Part shown: positions 7,351 to 15,595 of the stretch, piece after piece
Layout of the letters: every line of letters starts with the position of its first letter
Numbering within the stretch: the first letter of the stretch is position 1
Assembly: GCA_030603595.1 (NCBI GenBank)
Contig: JAUVXL010000007.1
Coordinates: 1 to 41,672 of the forward strand
From: Sedimentisphaerales bacterium
GTDB taxonomy: Bacteria; Planctomycetota; Phycisphaerae; Sedimentisphaerales; Anaerobacaceae
DNA length: 41,672 nt
Reading direction: 5' to 3'
Program-made: the position numbers and the translations under genes
Notes under the pieces: generated by a model
What the model was told of the DNA's origin: nothing
Databases searched by the model: none
What the model saw: the letters and a program-made list of their open reading frames with translations, nothing else

Positions 7351-8004
7351 GTGGGAATAAGAATACTGATCGCAGACGACCATAAGATATTGCGAGAGGC
7401 GATCACATCGCTGCTGAACAATGAAATCGGGATAAGCGTTGTCGCCGAAGCAGGCGACGGGCGCACGGCAGTGCAACTCGCCCGAGAGCTGCAGCCCGAT
7501 ATTGTGGTAATGGATATAATCATGCCGAATCTAAACGGCATCGAGGCCACACGTCAGATAGTCCGCGAGCTACCTCATACAAAAGTTCTGATGCTCTCGG
7601 AACAATCCGACCGACGCTGCGTCTGCGAGGCGCTGCGGGCGGGCGCTGCGGGTTTTGTGCCAAAACGCTGCGGCTTCGACGAACTCGTTACGGCAATACG
7701 CAATCTCGCCGCAAACCACACATACCTCAGCTCCGAGATAACCGGCGCAGTGGTCGATGAATACATACACCGCCGTCCCGACCAGGACAACTCCGCCTAT
7801 TCGGTCTTGACCGGCAGAGAACGAGAGGTGCTCCAGTTGATCGCCGAGGGCATGTCAACCAAGAAAATCGCAAAAGAACTGCACCTGAGCGTCAAGACCA
7901 TCGAATGGCATCGCAGTCAGCTTATGAAGAAGGTGCATCTCAAAAGCGTCGCCGAGTTGGTTAAGTATGCAATAAGCGAGGGGCTCACCTGCGTCTCCGT
8001 TTGA
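7351..8004 (+). CDS. NarL/FixJ-family response regulator
   Basis: The gene starts with GTG, supported by AGAGGA about seven bases upstream. The 217-residue product has a receiver (ILIADDH; phospho-acceptor Asp55 in VVMDIIMPN; switch Ser in MLSEQ; Lys in VPKRC) and a canonical LuxR helix-turn-helix (LTGREREVLQLIAEGMSTK, then KTIEWHRSQLMKKV). It is a close paralogue of the regulator at 5090; both share a VVDEYIH-type linker and an AELVKYAI end. No kinase is directly coupled to it; the kinases at 3888 and 8308 are candidates. It probably controls transcription of neighbouring genes. Confidence 0.93.
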   Translation: MGIRILIADDHKILREAITSLLNNEIGISVVAEAGDGRTAVQLARELQPDIVVMDIIMPNLNGIEATRQIVRELPHTKVLMLSEQSDRRCVCEALRAGAAGFVPKRCGFDELVTAIRNLAANHTYLSSEITGAVVDEYIHRRPDQDNSAYSVLTGREREVLQLIAEGMSTKKIAKELHLSVKTIEWHRSQLMKKVHLKSVAELVKYAISEGLTCVSV

Positions 8005-8307
8005 ACGCGCCGGCCTGACATCTAAACTCAGTTTGCCGCGCGAATTCCAACAACTGCCTCCAGACCTATGCCTCACTTTCGACTATGACGCAGGGTATTT
8101 TGAGCGGTAAAACCAGGAATGCCCTGGGTAACCCGCAGCCCGAAAGAACCGACCATATAAGAGGCAGCTACCGGGCATCAATAGGGGCCCCTCAGTCAGA
8201 CGAGCGAGCGTGCAGAGGTGCACAAAGAAGAAAAGGCGTTATCATAGAAAGCTATGTGGGAACCGCCGGTAAAATAATCTTGTTAAGGCCGGCAGAGGAT
8301 TCGACCA
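8005..8307. other. Intergenic leader of the kinase at 8308
   Basis: This stretch of about 300 bases contains a second copy of the AGGGGCCCCT palindrome at 8183-8192 and a small GTGCA/TGCAC hairpin at about 8209-8222. A 78-codon frame (8085-8321) overlaps the kinase start and has no family signature or ribosome site, so I do not count it as a gene. Confidence 0.45.
8183..8192. promoter_or_regulatory. AGGGGCCCCT palindrome, second copy
   Basis: It is identical to the palindrome at 5893-5902 and lies about 116 bases before the kinase start. Both copies sit in leaders of genes of the signalling island. A role as operator is a guess. Confidence 0.3.
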
Positions 8308-9603
8308 ATGAGCAAAAGTAGGGACAAGAACCTTAAAGAGAATGCAAAAGAACTTCCAAGACCCTCGGCCGCCAGCCAGGAGCTATCGGCCGGAGAGCAA
8401 CGGTTAGCAGCCGCCAACCAGCAACTCAGGGCGAGTAACCAAGAATTACGCGCCAGAGAAGAAGAAATCAGGCAGGTACTCGAGACGGCAGCCGACGGGA
8501 TGCAGGTAATTGACAGAGATTTCAACGTGATTCGGGCCAACCAAACACTCGCTGATTTAGTTGGGCTCGCCAAGGAAGAGATAATAGGCAAGCGATGTTA
8601 CGATGTCTTTCGCTGCCCACTCTGCCATAGTCAGAATTGTTCCCTGAACCGGATTCTCGCAGGCCGGGAGCGATTTGAATCTGAGACGGAAGGCCATCGC
8701 TCTGACGGCGGGAAAATCCCCTGTATCTTAACGGCCACTGCCTTTCGCCGAGCCGATGGTGAAATCATCGGCATTGTTGAAGATATCAAAGACATCACCG
8801 TGCGCAAGCAGGCCGAAGAAGCATTGCGAGCTTTGAACCAAGAACTGACATCGACGGCAAACGAACTCGAAGAGGCAAACCGTGAGCTTCGAGATTTTGT
8901 CTATATAGCCTCCCACGACCTTCGCGAACCGCTGCGAAAGATATCTTCCTTCGGCGAACTGCTGAAGGGCTCTCTCCGAGGCAAGCTTGAAGAAGACCAC
9001 CGGGAGAACCTGGAATTCATGATCGACGGGGCCGAGAGGATGACTCAAATGATTGAGGGCCTGCTGACATACTCGCGGTTAAATACGGGCCAAGCACAAC
9101 TCGAACCGGTTGATTTGAATGAAATTGTCGAGCAGTTGCGGCGCTTGGAGCTTGCCGCGATGCTGGAAGAGACCGACGGAGAGATTGAAATTCCTCAACT
9201 TTTGCCGGAGGTCGCCGCCGAACCGGCGCAGGTAAGACAGCTAATGCAGAATCTTATCGCCAACGGCATCAAGTATCGCCGTCAGGGAATCCCCGCGCGA
9301 ATCGTGATAACTGCACAACAGCTTGCCGGCGATAACGTCAGGGTCGAGGTCCAGGATAACGGTATAGGAATTAAGGACGAATATCAAAGAGGCATTTTCA
9401 AGATGTTCAAACGCCTGCATTCGAGGCGGGAATATGACGGAGCCGGTATCGGCCTGGCCGTATGCAAAAAGATAGTTGAAAAACACAAAGGCTCGATAGG
9501 AGTCGAATCAAAGCAAGGAGAAGGCTCGGTATTCTGGTTTACATTGGCGCCGGCCAAAGTTGATTTTAACGGTTGTCATTGCGAGCACCTCACCACATTC
9601 TAA
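8308..9603 (+). CDS. PAS-containing sensor histidine kinase
   Basis: The order is a coiled coil (about 20-60, rich in Gln/Leu/Glu repeats), a PAS domain (about 62-170) with a Cys cluster CYDVFRCPLCHSQNCSL, a linker, HisKA with His203 in ASHDLREPLRKISSF, and a HATPase with N-box LMQNLIANGIKY, G1 VQDNGIGI and G2 GAGIGLAVCKKIVE. The SHDLREPLR form is the cyanobacterial-phytochrome-like subgroup that usually works with single-domain receivers, and such receivers follow here. It has no membrane helices. The last residues, CHCEHLTTF and the stop, come from the 64-base repeat that begins at 9572, so the original C-terminus seems to have been replaced. AGAGGA lies about ten bases before the ATG. Confidence 0.92.
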   Translation: MSKSRDKNLKENAKELPRPSAASQELSAGEQRLAAANQQLRASNQELRAREEEIRQVLETAADGMQVIDRDFNVIRANQTLADLVGLAKEEIIGKRCYDVFRCPLCHSQNCSLNRILAGRERFESETEGHRSDGGKIPCILTATAFRRADGEIIGIVEDIKDITVRKQAEEALRALNQELTSTANELEEANRELRDFVYIASHDLREPLRKISSFGELLKGSLRGKLEEDHRENLEFMIDGAERMTQMIEGLLTYSRLNTGQAQLEPVDLNEIVEQLRRLELAAMLEETDGEIEIPQLLPEVAAEPAQVRQLMQNLIANGIKYRRQGIPARIVITAQQLAGDNVRVEVQDNGIGIKDEYQRGIFKMFKRLHSRREYDGAGIGLAVCKKIVEKHKGSIGVESKQGEGSVFWFTLAPAKVDFNGCHCEHLTTF

Positions 9604-9860
9604 GGAGGCATACAAAAGAAAATGAATCTAAACGAATCGTCATTGCGAGCACCTGACCTGATTCTCAGGAGGCATACAAAAGGAAATGAATCTAAACGAA
9701 TCGTCATTGCGAGGAGCGCAGCGACGTGGCAATCTCCTACCGCTCGCACGATGAAAACCGTTCATTTTCTTAGGAGGAGCGCAGCGACGTGGCAATCTCA
9801 AAGCTCTCGAACGTTAGAGATTGCTTCGGCCATTGGGGGCCTCGCAATGACACCCTCGCT
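9572..9860. repeat. Cluster of GTCATTGCGAG repeats, 64-base tandem unit
   Basis: Two nearly identical 64-base units start at 9575 and 9639, each reading GTCATTGCGAGCACC, a variable middle, GGAGGCATACAAAA and AATGAATCTAAACGAATC. A third start at 9703 runs into the GCGCAGCGACGTGGCAATCTC form, which is then repeated and closed by an inverted CCTCGCAATGAC at about 9840. Similar clusters are at 16832-17035 and 32446-32490. The 93-codon frame over it is a translated repeat and not a gene. Confidence 0.85.
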
Positions 9861-9946
9861 TTCAATGTTGAAAAAGTGCCAACACCGGCTCAAGGGATGC
9901 TAACTGTATCGCAATGGTTTAGAAAATAACACAGGAAAAAAATGAG

Positions 9947-10423
9947 ATGGGGACAACAATGAAAAATTTGAGACCTATCACTATATTGCTCATCGAAGAT
10001 GACCCGGGAGACCAAAAGCTAATCAGGACCTCTCTATTAGAACAGAGAATATGCAACGAGGTGCACGTAACTGAGTCCGGCGAAGATGCGCTTGACTATT
10101 TATCCGCCGGTAAGGCCGGCGACAGCGAGTCTCCTGTGCCGGCTTTGATTTTGCTGGATTTGAATATGCCGGGCATGGGCGGAAAAGAGTTTCTAAGGCG
10201 TATAAAGGCTGATGAGAAACTGGATACTATCCCCGTTGTCATCCTGACGACCTCGGATTCGGAACAGGATGTTCTTGACAGCTATAAGCTGCACGCATCC
10301 GGTTACATAAAGAAACCGGTATCCCTTGAAGGTTTCAGGAGGATACTAACCAAGCTCGGAGATTACTGGTTTGCTATTTGCAGGCAAGTTGAAACAGAGC
10401 GACTACAATGCACGAGAAACTAA
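9947..10423 (+). CDS. Single-domain response regulator (Rcp1-like receiver)
   Basis: The 158-residue protein is a stand-alone receiver of the Rcp1/CheY-like type often paired with phytochrome-like kinases. Visible are ILLIEDDPGDQ, the phospho-acceptor Asp in LILLDLNMPGMGG, VILTTSDSEQD and the Lys-Pro of IKKPVSLEGF. It lacks an output domain, so it must pass phosphate or bind a partner. The gene overlaps the following hybrid kinase by 16 bases, which points to translational coupling. ATG at 9959 with GGGGA upstream is an alternative start that would remove four residues. Confidence 0.92.
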   Translation: MGTTMKNLRPITILLIEDDPGDQKLIRTSLLEQRICNEVHVTESGEDALDYLSAGKAGDSESPVPALILLDLNMPGMGGKEFLRRIKADEKLDTIPVVILTTSDSEQDVLDSYKLHASGYIKKPVSLEGFRRILTKLGDYWFAICRQVETERLQCTRN

Positions 10424-11949
10424 TAAATATCCTTTTGGTGGACGATGACCCCGGCGACCGCCGGCTCGTAGAGTTGACCCTTAAGAGATCACGCCAGCCG
10501 GTTGAATTTGTTCTCGAGACCGCCGCGAGTCTAACTGAATGCCTCGAGCACCTCAAGAACGACAGCTTTGACTTATTGCTCCTCGATCTGGGACTGCCGG
10601 ACAGCCAAGGCCTTGACACGGTCGATAAGGTTTGCAAGGCATGTCCGCAAACACCCATTGTCGTGCTCACAGGACTTGCCGACGAGGAAACGGGCGTGGA
10701 GGCCATAAAGAGGGGGGCCAACGACTACCTGGTCAAGAGCAAATTCTTCAGAGACCTGCTCGTTCGCACGATTCGATATGCGCTCGAACGCAAGCAAGCG
10801 GAGAAGGCCCTGCGGGATAGTGAAGAACGCTATCGGACCCTTGTGGAAAATATCCATCTTGGTATCACCCTGATAGATGCCGACCACAGAATAATTATGA
10901 CGAACCTTGGCCAAGGCAGGCTTTTTACCAAACCTCACGCTGAGTTTGTCGGTAAGCATTGTTTCAGAGAATTCGAGAAGCGGGATGCTGTTTGTTCGCA
11001 TTGTCCCGGAACGCGGGCTATGGCTACCGGGCAACCTGCACAAAGCGAGACCGAGGGTATGCGAGATGACGGCAGCCGTTTCCCGGTTCGCATTCAGGCC
11101 TTTCCGGTTTTTGGAGACGACGGGGCGACAAAAGCGTTCATCGAGGTTGTCGAAGATATCACCGAGCGCAAGCAGGCCGAGGACGCTCTGAAAACTCTGA
11201 ACGAGGAACTGGAGGCCACGGTGGAAAAGCTCACAAAGACAAACCGCGAACTGGAGGATTTTGCCTATGTAGTCTCGCACGATTTGAAGGCGCCGTTGCG
11301 GGGGATCAAGACCCTCACAGAGTGGATCTCAGCGGATTACGCCGATAAGATAGATGAAAACGGCGTCGAGCAATTGAATCTGCTCTCAAATCGAGCGGAT
11401 CGAATGCACAACCTCATCGAGGGAATCCTCCAGTATTCTCGCATCGGACGCGTGAAAGAAGAGCAGGTCCCGATTAATCTCAACGAGCTTGTTCCACAAG
11501 TCATTGATCTCATTACTCGGCCGGAAAACATCTCGATCACAGTCGAAAACGAACTGCCGACCATAACCTTTGAGCCAACTCGCGTCACACAAGTCTTCCA
11601 GAACCTCCTGAGCAACGCAGTCAAATATATGGACAAACCGCAAGGGCAAGTGCGCGTCGGCTGTGTCGAGGATAACGAATCCTGGAAATTCAGCGTAGCC
11701 GACAACGGACCGGGCATCGACCAGAAACACTTCGAGAGAATATTCCGCATGTTCCAAACGCTCTTGCCAAAGGACGAGTTTGAAAGCACCGGAATAGGAC
11801 TTACCGTAACAAAAAAGATCATAGAAATGTACGGGGGGAAAATCTGGGTCGAGTCCGAACCGGGCCAAGGAACCACCTTTCTGTTTACGTTTCCCAAACA
11901 AGAACCGGAGGTCATAAATGCAGAATTCCAAACCAATAATGCTTGTTGA
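10408..11949 (+). CDS. Receiver-PAS-histidine kinase (hybrid kinase, receiver first)
   Basis: The 513-residue protein has an N-terminal receiver (INILLVDDDPGDRRL; Asp in LLLLDLGLPD; Lys in YLVKSK), a PAS domain (about 142-260, ending VEDITERKQAE) with a Cys pair AVCSHCPG, a coiled linker, HisKA with His291 in VVSHDLKAPLRGIKTL and a complete HATPase (FQNLLSNAVKY, VADNGPGI, STGIGLTVTKKIIE). It is soluble. The N-terminal receiver makes it a phosphorelay input stage; it can probably be phosphorylated by another kinase or regulate its own ATPase. Both ends overlap neighbouring receiver genes (16 bases upstream, 32 bases downstream), so the three are one translational unit. Confidence 0.94.
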   Translation: MHEKLINILLVDDDPGDRRLVELTLKRSRQPVEFVLETAASLTECLEHLKNDSFDLLLLDLGLPDSQGLDTVDKVCKACPQTPIVVLTGLADEETGVEAIKRGANDYLVKSKFFRDLLVRTIRYALERKQAEKALRDSEERYRTLVENIHLGITLIDADHRIIMTNLGQGRLFTKPHAEFVGKHCFREFEKRDAVCSHCPGTRAMATGQPAQSETEGMRDDGSRFPVRIQAFPVFGDDGATKAFIEVVEDITERKQAEDALKTLNEELEATVEKLTKTNRELEDFAYVVSHDLKAPLRGIKTLTEWISADYADKIDENGVEQLNLLSNRADRMHNLIEGILQYSRIGRVKEEQVPINLNELVPQVIDLITRPENISITVENELPTITFEPTRVTQVFQNLLSNAVKYMDKPQGQVRVGCVEDNESWKFSVADNGPGIDQKHFERIFRMFQTLLPKDEFESTGIGLTVTKKIIEMYGGKIWVESEPGQGTTFLFTFPKQEPEVINAEFQTNNAC

Positions 11950-12379
11950 AGACGACAACATCGACGCAATGACCGTAAGACGGGCAATGAAAGATTTACA
12001 CGTCGCCAACGAGCTTGTCCGGGCGTGCGACGGCGAACAGGCGTTGGATTACCTGAGAAACAGCGGCAACCCGAGGCCCTGCCTCATCCTTCTGGATTTG
12101 AATACGCCGAAGATGAACGGCCTCGAATTTCTGAGAATAGTAAAGGACGACGAGGACCTCAAAACGATTCCCGTCATAGTCCTGACTGCCTCAGCCGAAC
12201 AACGAGATATCGCCGAAAGCTTCAGCCTGAGTGTCGCAGGCTACATGGTTAAGCCCGTTGATTATACCGAATTCAAGGAGACTATGCGTGTCATCGACGA
12301 ATACTGGACACTGAGCGAGATGCCGGAGCAATCATGTTTCATCGGGGCAAGCCGACTCGAAGTCGGTACTGCGCGTTGA
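11918..12379 (+). CDS. Single-domain response regulator (Rcp1-like), copy 1
   Basis: The 153-residue receiver begins MQNSKPIMLVEDDNIDAMTV, has the phospho-acceptor Asp in LILLDLNTPKMNG, the switch Thr in VLTASAEQRD and Lys-Pro in MVKPVD, then a C-terminal tail without recognisable output domain. It overlaps the hybrid kinase by 32 bases. It is a clear paralogue of the next gene, with the same N-terminal words and the same LDLNTPKM box, so a local duplication is likely. An AACCGGAGG ribosome site lies upstream of its ATG inside the kinase gene. Confidence 0.92.
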   Translation: MQNSKPIMLVEDDNIDAMTVRRAMKDLHVANELVRACDGEQALDYLRNSGNPRPCLILLDLNTPKMNGLEFLRIVKDDEDLKTIPVIVLTASAEQRDIAESFSLSVAGYMVKPVDYTEFKETMRVIDEYWTLSEMPEQSCFIGASRLEVGTAR

Positions 12380-12449
12380 AAATGACGGCCTATGCTCATA
12401 TTGATCGTGTCTGAATTTGCACCACTAAAATTGAATACGGAGACTACCG

Positions 12450-12905
12450 ATGCAAAACTCGAAACCAATATTGCTTATCGAAGACGACCGCGTAGATGCA
12501 ATGACCGTGCAGCGCGCCCTCAAAGAACTTAACGCCCAAAACCGGCTCGTCCATACAACAAACGGCGAGCAAGCCCTGGAGCACCTTAGAGACAAAAGCA
12601 ATGACCTTCCCTGTGTTATTCTGCTGGACCTCAACACGCCAAAGATGAGCGGAATGGAGTTCCTGCGGATAATAAAGGCGGAAGAGTTGCTTAAGGATAT
12701 CCCCATCGTGGTCTTGAGCACGTCCAACAACGAACACGATGTCAGCGAGACTTTTCAATTAGGCGCTGTCAAATACCTGGTCAAGCCGGTTGACTATGGG
12801 GAATTCGTCGAAGTTCTACGCGGAGTCGAGCAATTATGGACTTCGACCGAACTGCCCGTCGGCGCGCAGAACTGCTCATCGCCGGGCCCTACGATGCCGT
12901 ATTGA
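12450..12905 (+). CDS. Single-domain response regulator (Rcp1-like), copy 2
   Basis: The 151-residue receiver begins MQNSKPILLIEDDRVDAMTV and carries the Asp in VILLDLNTPKMSG, VVLSTSNNEHD and LVKPVDYGEF. It lies 70 bases after its paralogue and closes the signalling island. The Ser in place of Thr in the switch position is an accepted variant. The C-terminal tail (CSSPGPTMPY) looks unstructured. Which kinase feeds it is unknown; the hybrid kinase at 10408 is the best guess. Confidence 0.92.
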   Translation: MQNSKPILLIEDDRVDAMTVQRALKELNAQNRLVHTTNGEQALEHLRDKSNDLPCVILLDLNTPKMSGMEFLRIIKAEELLKDIPIVVLSTSNNEHDVSETFQLGAVKYLVKPVDYGEFVEVLRGVEQLWTSTELPVGAQNCSSPGPTMPY

Positions 12906-13019
12906 TTGAAAACGACTCAACAGAACAAAGACTCCCTCTGCATTCCTTCAAAAAATGAAAAACTCTTGCCGCAACGCCTCCGCACCGGCAATATTCCCCC
13001 CAATAATTCTCAACAGCAC

Positions 13020-13048
13020 TTGACAAAGAACGCCAGGCCGTCTATACT
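13020..13048 (+). promoter_or_regulatory. Strong sigma-70 promoter of tRNA-Gly
   Basis: TTGACA at 13020-13025 and TATACT at 13043-13048 are separated by exactly 17 bases. Transcription would start near 13055, about 20 bases before the tRNA. It is the best promoter in the window. The 12906-13019 stretch before it holds nothing I can name. Confidence 0.85.
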
Positions 13049-13075
13049 TGCACCATAGAAAATATGGACCTTCTT

Positions 13076-13146
13076 GCGGGCGTAGCATAGTGGTAATGTC
13101 CTGGCTTCCCAAGCCAGTTAGGAGGGTTCGATTCCCTTCGCCCGCT
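13076..13146 (+). tRNA. tRNA-Gly(CCC)
   Basis: The acceptor arms GCGGGCG (13076-13082) and CGCCCGC (13139-13145) pair perfectly. The anticodon arm is CTGGC-TTCCCAA-GCCAG, giving anticodon CCC, and the T arm GAGGG-TTCGATT-CCCTT is normal. The discriminator base is T, as expected for bacterial tRNA-Gly, and CCA is not encoded. The length of 71 bases fits the short D loop usual for this tRNA. Confidence 0.95.
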
Positions 13147-13226
13147 TTTGAGTTAAGTCGCGCCGGGAGAAAAGGTTACGGATGATCATTGCACAAAACA
13201 CTTTTACCTTTGGAGGATTCGGACGG

Positions 13227-15584
13227 ATGCTTATGGACTATGCAAAAAAGCTCTTCCTCGTTTCGATTCTGTCTATTGCCCTTTACGGAAATTCACGGGC
13301 CGCAACCAGCGACAAACAGGCTGCCGGCCCCAACCGAAATTGGGCGCCCCACCCGCGTTTGTACTACACGCCCAAGCGAGTGAAAGCATTGAAAGGCCAA
13401 ATGGCAACCGATCCGACGCTCAAAAAAGCCTGGGAAGATTTGATCCGCAGGGCGGACAGCCTTACCGATGAAAACCTCGTTTCAAAAGAATACGCCGAGA
13501 GCGGTAAAGGACAGCACGGCAACTACGGCAGGCCCAGCAGCCAAATCGCCACAATGGGCGCTACGCTCGGGCTGGCCTACCAAATGACCGGAAAAAAGGA
13601 ATACGCAGAAAAACTCCGCCAGGCCTTGCTCCACTTCGGACAACTCAATCGCTGGGCAGGCAACGCCAAACGGGATCCGCCCTGGAATTCCGAACTCAAC
13701 ACCGCACGCTTCTGTTTCGGATATGCCGTCGGATACGACAGCATTTATGACTACTTGTCACAGGCCGATAGAGAAACGATTGTCCGGGCGATGGTTCAAC
13801 GCGGAATCCTCCCCACCTTGAACGACTGGGTCCTGCCCGAAAAACGCATTCACACGCTCGATTCGATGGGCCATAACTGGTGGAGTGTGTGTGTCGCAAT
13901 GGCCGGCGTCGCCTCGCTGTCGGTCCTGGGAGAAGAGCCGCGAGCCCAGCAGTGGGTCGAGCATGTCACAGACGGCTTCCCAGAGTGGTTCGCCTACCAA
14001 GGCAACATCCTTCAGAACAAGAGCCCGAACTTCGACGATGCGGGGGCATTCTATGAGAGCGTGAACTACGCCAACTACGCCCTCTCCGAATATCTGCTCT
14101 TCCATCTCGCATACTCGAACGTCTTCTCCCCCGACTCTTTGCCCAAGATACCTCTACTGGATAAGGTCGGCGATTTCTTCGTTCACACATCCTACCCCGC
14201 CTCCGACTCGCTCCTTTCAGTCAACTTCGGGGACAGCAGCATCAAGGCATCCGGCTCCAGAACGCTGCGCCTGCTCCTCGCAACAGGCTTTGACCGCACG
14301 AGCTACCACTGGTATATCACCCGAACGGACCCGGGCCTCAGCGACCCGATCACCCTGGTCAACTATCAACTCCAACAGCGCACCGCCGCACCCGCGGACC
14401 TGCCGCAATCTGTCATATACCCCGATATAGGCTGGGCGATGATGCGCTCGGCCTGGGACGACAATGCGACGATGCTCGCGGTAAAGTCGGGCTTCGCCTG
14501 GAACCACGCCCACCCCGACGCCGCCTCTTTCATCCTCTTCCATAAGGGAAAGCCCCTAATCATCGATTCAGGCAACTGCTCATACAGCCGACGCGAATAT
14601 ACCGCCTACTATCGCCGGAGCAAGGCACACAACGTAATCCTCCTCGAAGGCCAGGCCGAAAACCCGGAGGCCTGCGGAGGCCCGGACAGAGGCGTCGTCC
14701 ATCCCGGAAGCGTTGAACACCTGATGGACGCCGCCGGAATAAAATACGTCCTCGCCGACGCCACCGGCCCCACTTCCTGGAAGTTCTCGCGCAACTACCG
14801 GCATTTCCTCTGGATCGACGATGTCATCCTAATATTCGACGACATAAGAACACACGACCTCGGCCAATTGGAATGGCTCCTCCACTTCGAGGGGCAGGCT
14901 AAGGAAGACGGCGGTGAAATCAGGCTCTCAAACGGCAGCCAAGCCGCGGCAATTGTCCGACCGTTGTTTCCGAAAAACATGGCCGTTGCCCGCAAGAAGG
15001 GACTCAAAGACCACGACCCGGACACCCAAGTTGAATACCTCGCATTTACGCCTTCCGAGAAGCGCAGAGATATGAAGTTCATCACAGCAATCCTCCCGCT
15101 CGACAAACCCGCCGACAAACCCGATATCAAGCTGGAGCTGCTCGAAGGAGATGAAATGCTCGGCGTGCGGATAGAGCGGGGCGATACGGTGACGGATATA
15201 TTCCTGAATCTCCGGGCGGATGGCAGGAGAATGCACCGCAACAGCAACAAGACTATCCACGGTTGGGATACGGACGCCTATCTCTTCGGCCTTACCCGCC
15301 CCGCGAATTCACCCGACGACCCCGATTCCATCACCAGATGCTTCATCGCCTGCGGAAGCTATCTCCGAAAAAACGATAAGATCATGATCGACTCCCTATC
15401 CAAGGTCTATTCGATCTTCCAAACAAAAGGCCGAACAATGAACGTAACACTGCAAACCCAGCCAATCGCCAATTGCCGGATACGCGCCAGAACAAAACCC
15501 AAAACAACAATCCTAAACAGCCGGAAATCTGCGGTCAATTGGGACAGCCTAACAAGCACAGTAAAGTTTTCTCCGACCAATTAA
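13227..15584 (+). CDS. Heparinase II/III-family polysaccharide lyase, exported
   Basis: The mature protein has an N-terminal alpha/alpha toroid (about 35-370) beginning HPRLYYTPKRVKAL and carrying LDSMGHNWWS and DDAGAFYESVNYANYAL, then a beta-sandwich with the HAHPDAASFILFHKG...DSGNCSYSR block near residues 427-455, typical of PL families 12/15/17/21 that cleave uronic-acid polysaccharides. A signal peptide (MLMDYAKKLFLVSILSIALY...SRA) directs it out of the cytoplasm. I chose 13227 because GGAGGA at 13212-13217 precedes it; a frame from 13182 would put 15 residues before the signal. The substrate is unknown; alginate-like or sulfated glycans are plausible. Its stop sits inside the ribosome site of the next gene, so the two are coupled. 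Confidence 0.88.
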   Translation: MLMDYAKKLFLVSILSIALYGNSRAATSDKQAAGPNRNWAPHPRLYYTPKRVKALKGQMATDPTLKKAWEDLIRRADSLTDENLVSKEYAESGKGQHGNYGRPSSQIATMGATLGLAYQMTGKKEYAEKLRQALLHFGQLNRWAGNAKRDPPWNSELNTARFCFGYAVGYDSIYDYLSQADRETIVRAMVQRGILPTLNDWVLPEKRIHTLDSMGHNWWSVCVAMAGVASLSVLGEEPRAQQWVEHVTDGFPEWFAYQGNILQNKSPNFDDAGAFYESVNYANYALSEYLLFHLAYSNVFSPDSLPKIPLLDKVGDFFVHTSYPASDSLLSVNFGDSSIKASGSRTLRLLLATGFDRTSYHWYITRTDPGLSDPITLVNYQLQQRTAAPADLPQSVIYPDIGWAMMRSAWDDNATMLAVKSGFAWNHAHPDAASFILFHKGKPLIIDSGNCSYSRREYTAYYRRSKAHNVILLEGQAENPEACGGPDRGVVHPGSVEHLMDAAGIKYVLADATGPTSWKFSRNYRHFLWIDDVILIFDDIRTHDLGQLEWLLHFEGQAKEDGGEIRLSNGSQAAAIVRPLFPKNMAVARKKGLKDHDPDTQVEYLAFTPSEKRRDMKFITAILPLDKPADKPDIKLELLEGDEMLGVRIERGDTVTDIFLNLRADGRRMHRNSNKTIHGWDTDAYLFGLTRPANSPDDPDSITRCFIACGSYLRKNDKIMIDSLSKVYSIFQTKGRTMNVTLQTQPIANCRIRARTKPKTTILNSRKSAVNWDSLTSTVKFSPTN

Positions 15585-15595
15585 GGAGCAAATCC

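Noticed and set aside
8085-8321. A 78-codon frame before the kinase at 8308
   Set aside because: It has no ribosome site, no family signature and overlaps the kinase start.
9575-9702. Tandem 64-base repeats considered as a CRISPR array
   Set aside because: The whole unit repeats with no constant-repeat/unique-spacer pattern, and no cas genes are in the window.
9622-9903. A 93-codon frame in the repeat cluster
   Set aside because: It is a translation of the GTCATTGCGAG repeats, with the same peptide words repeated in it.
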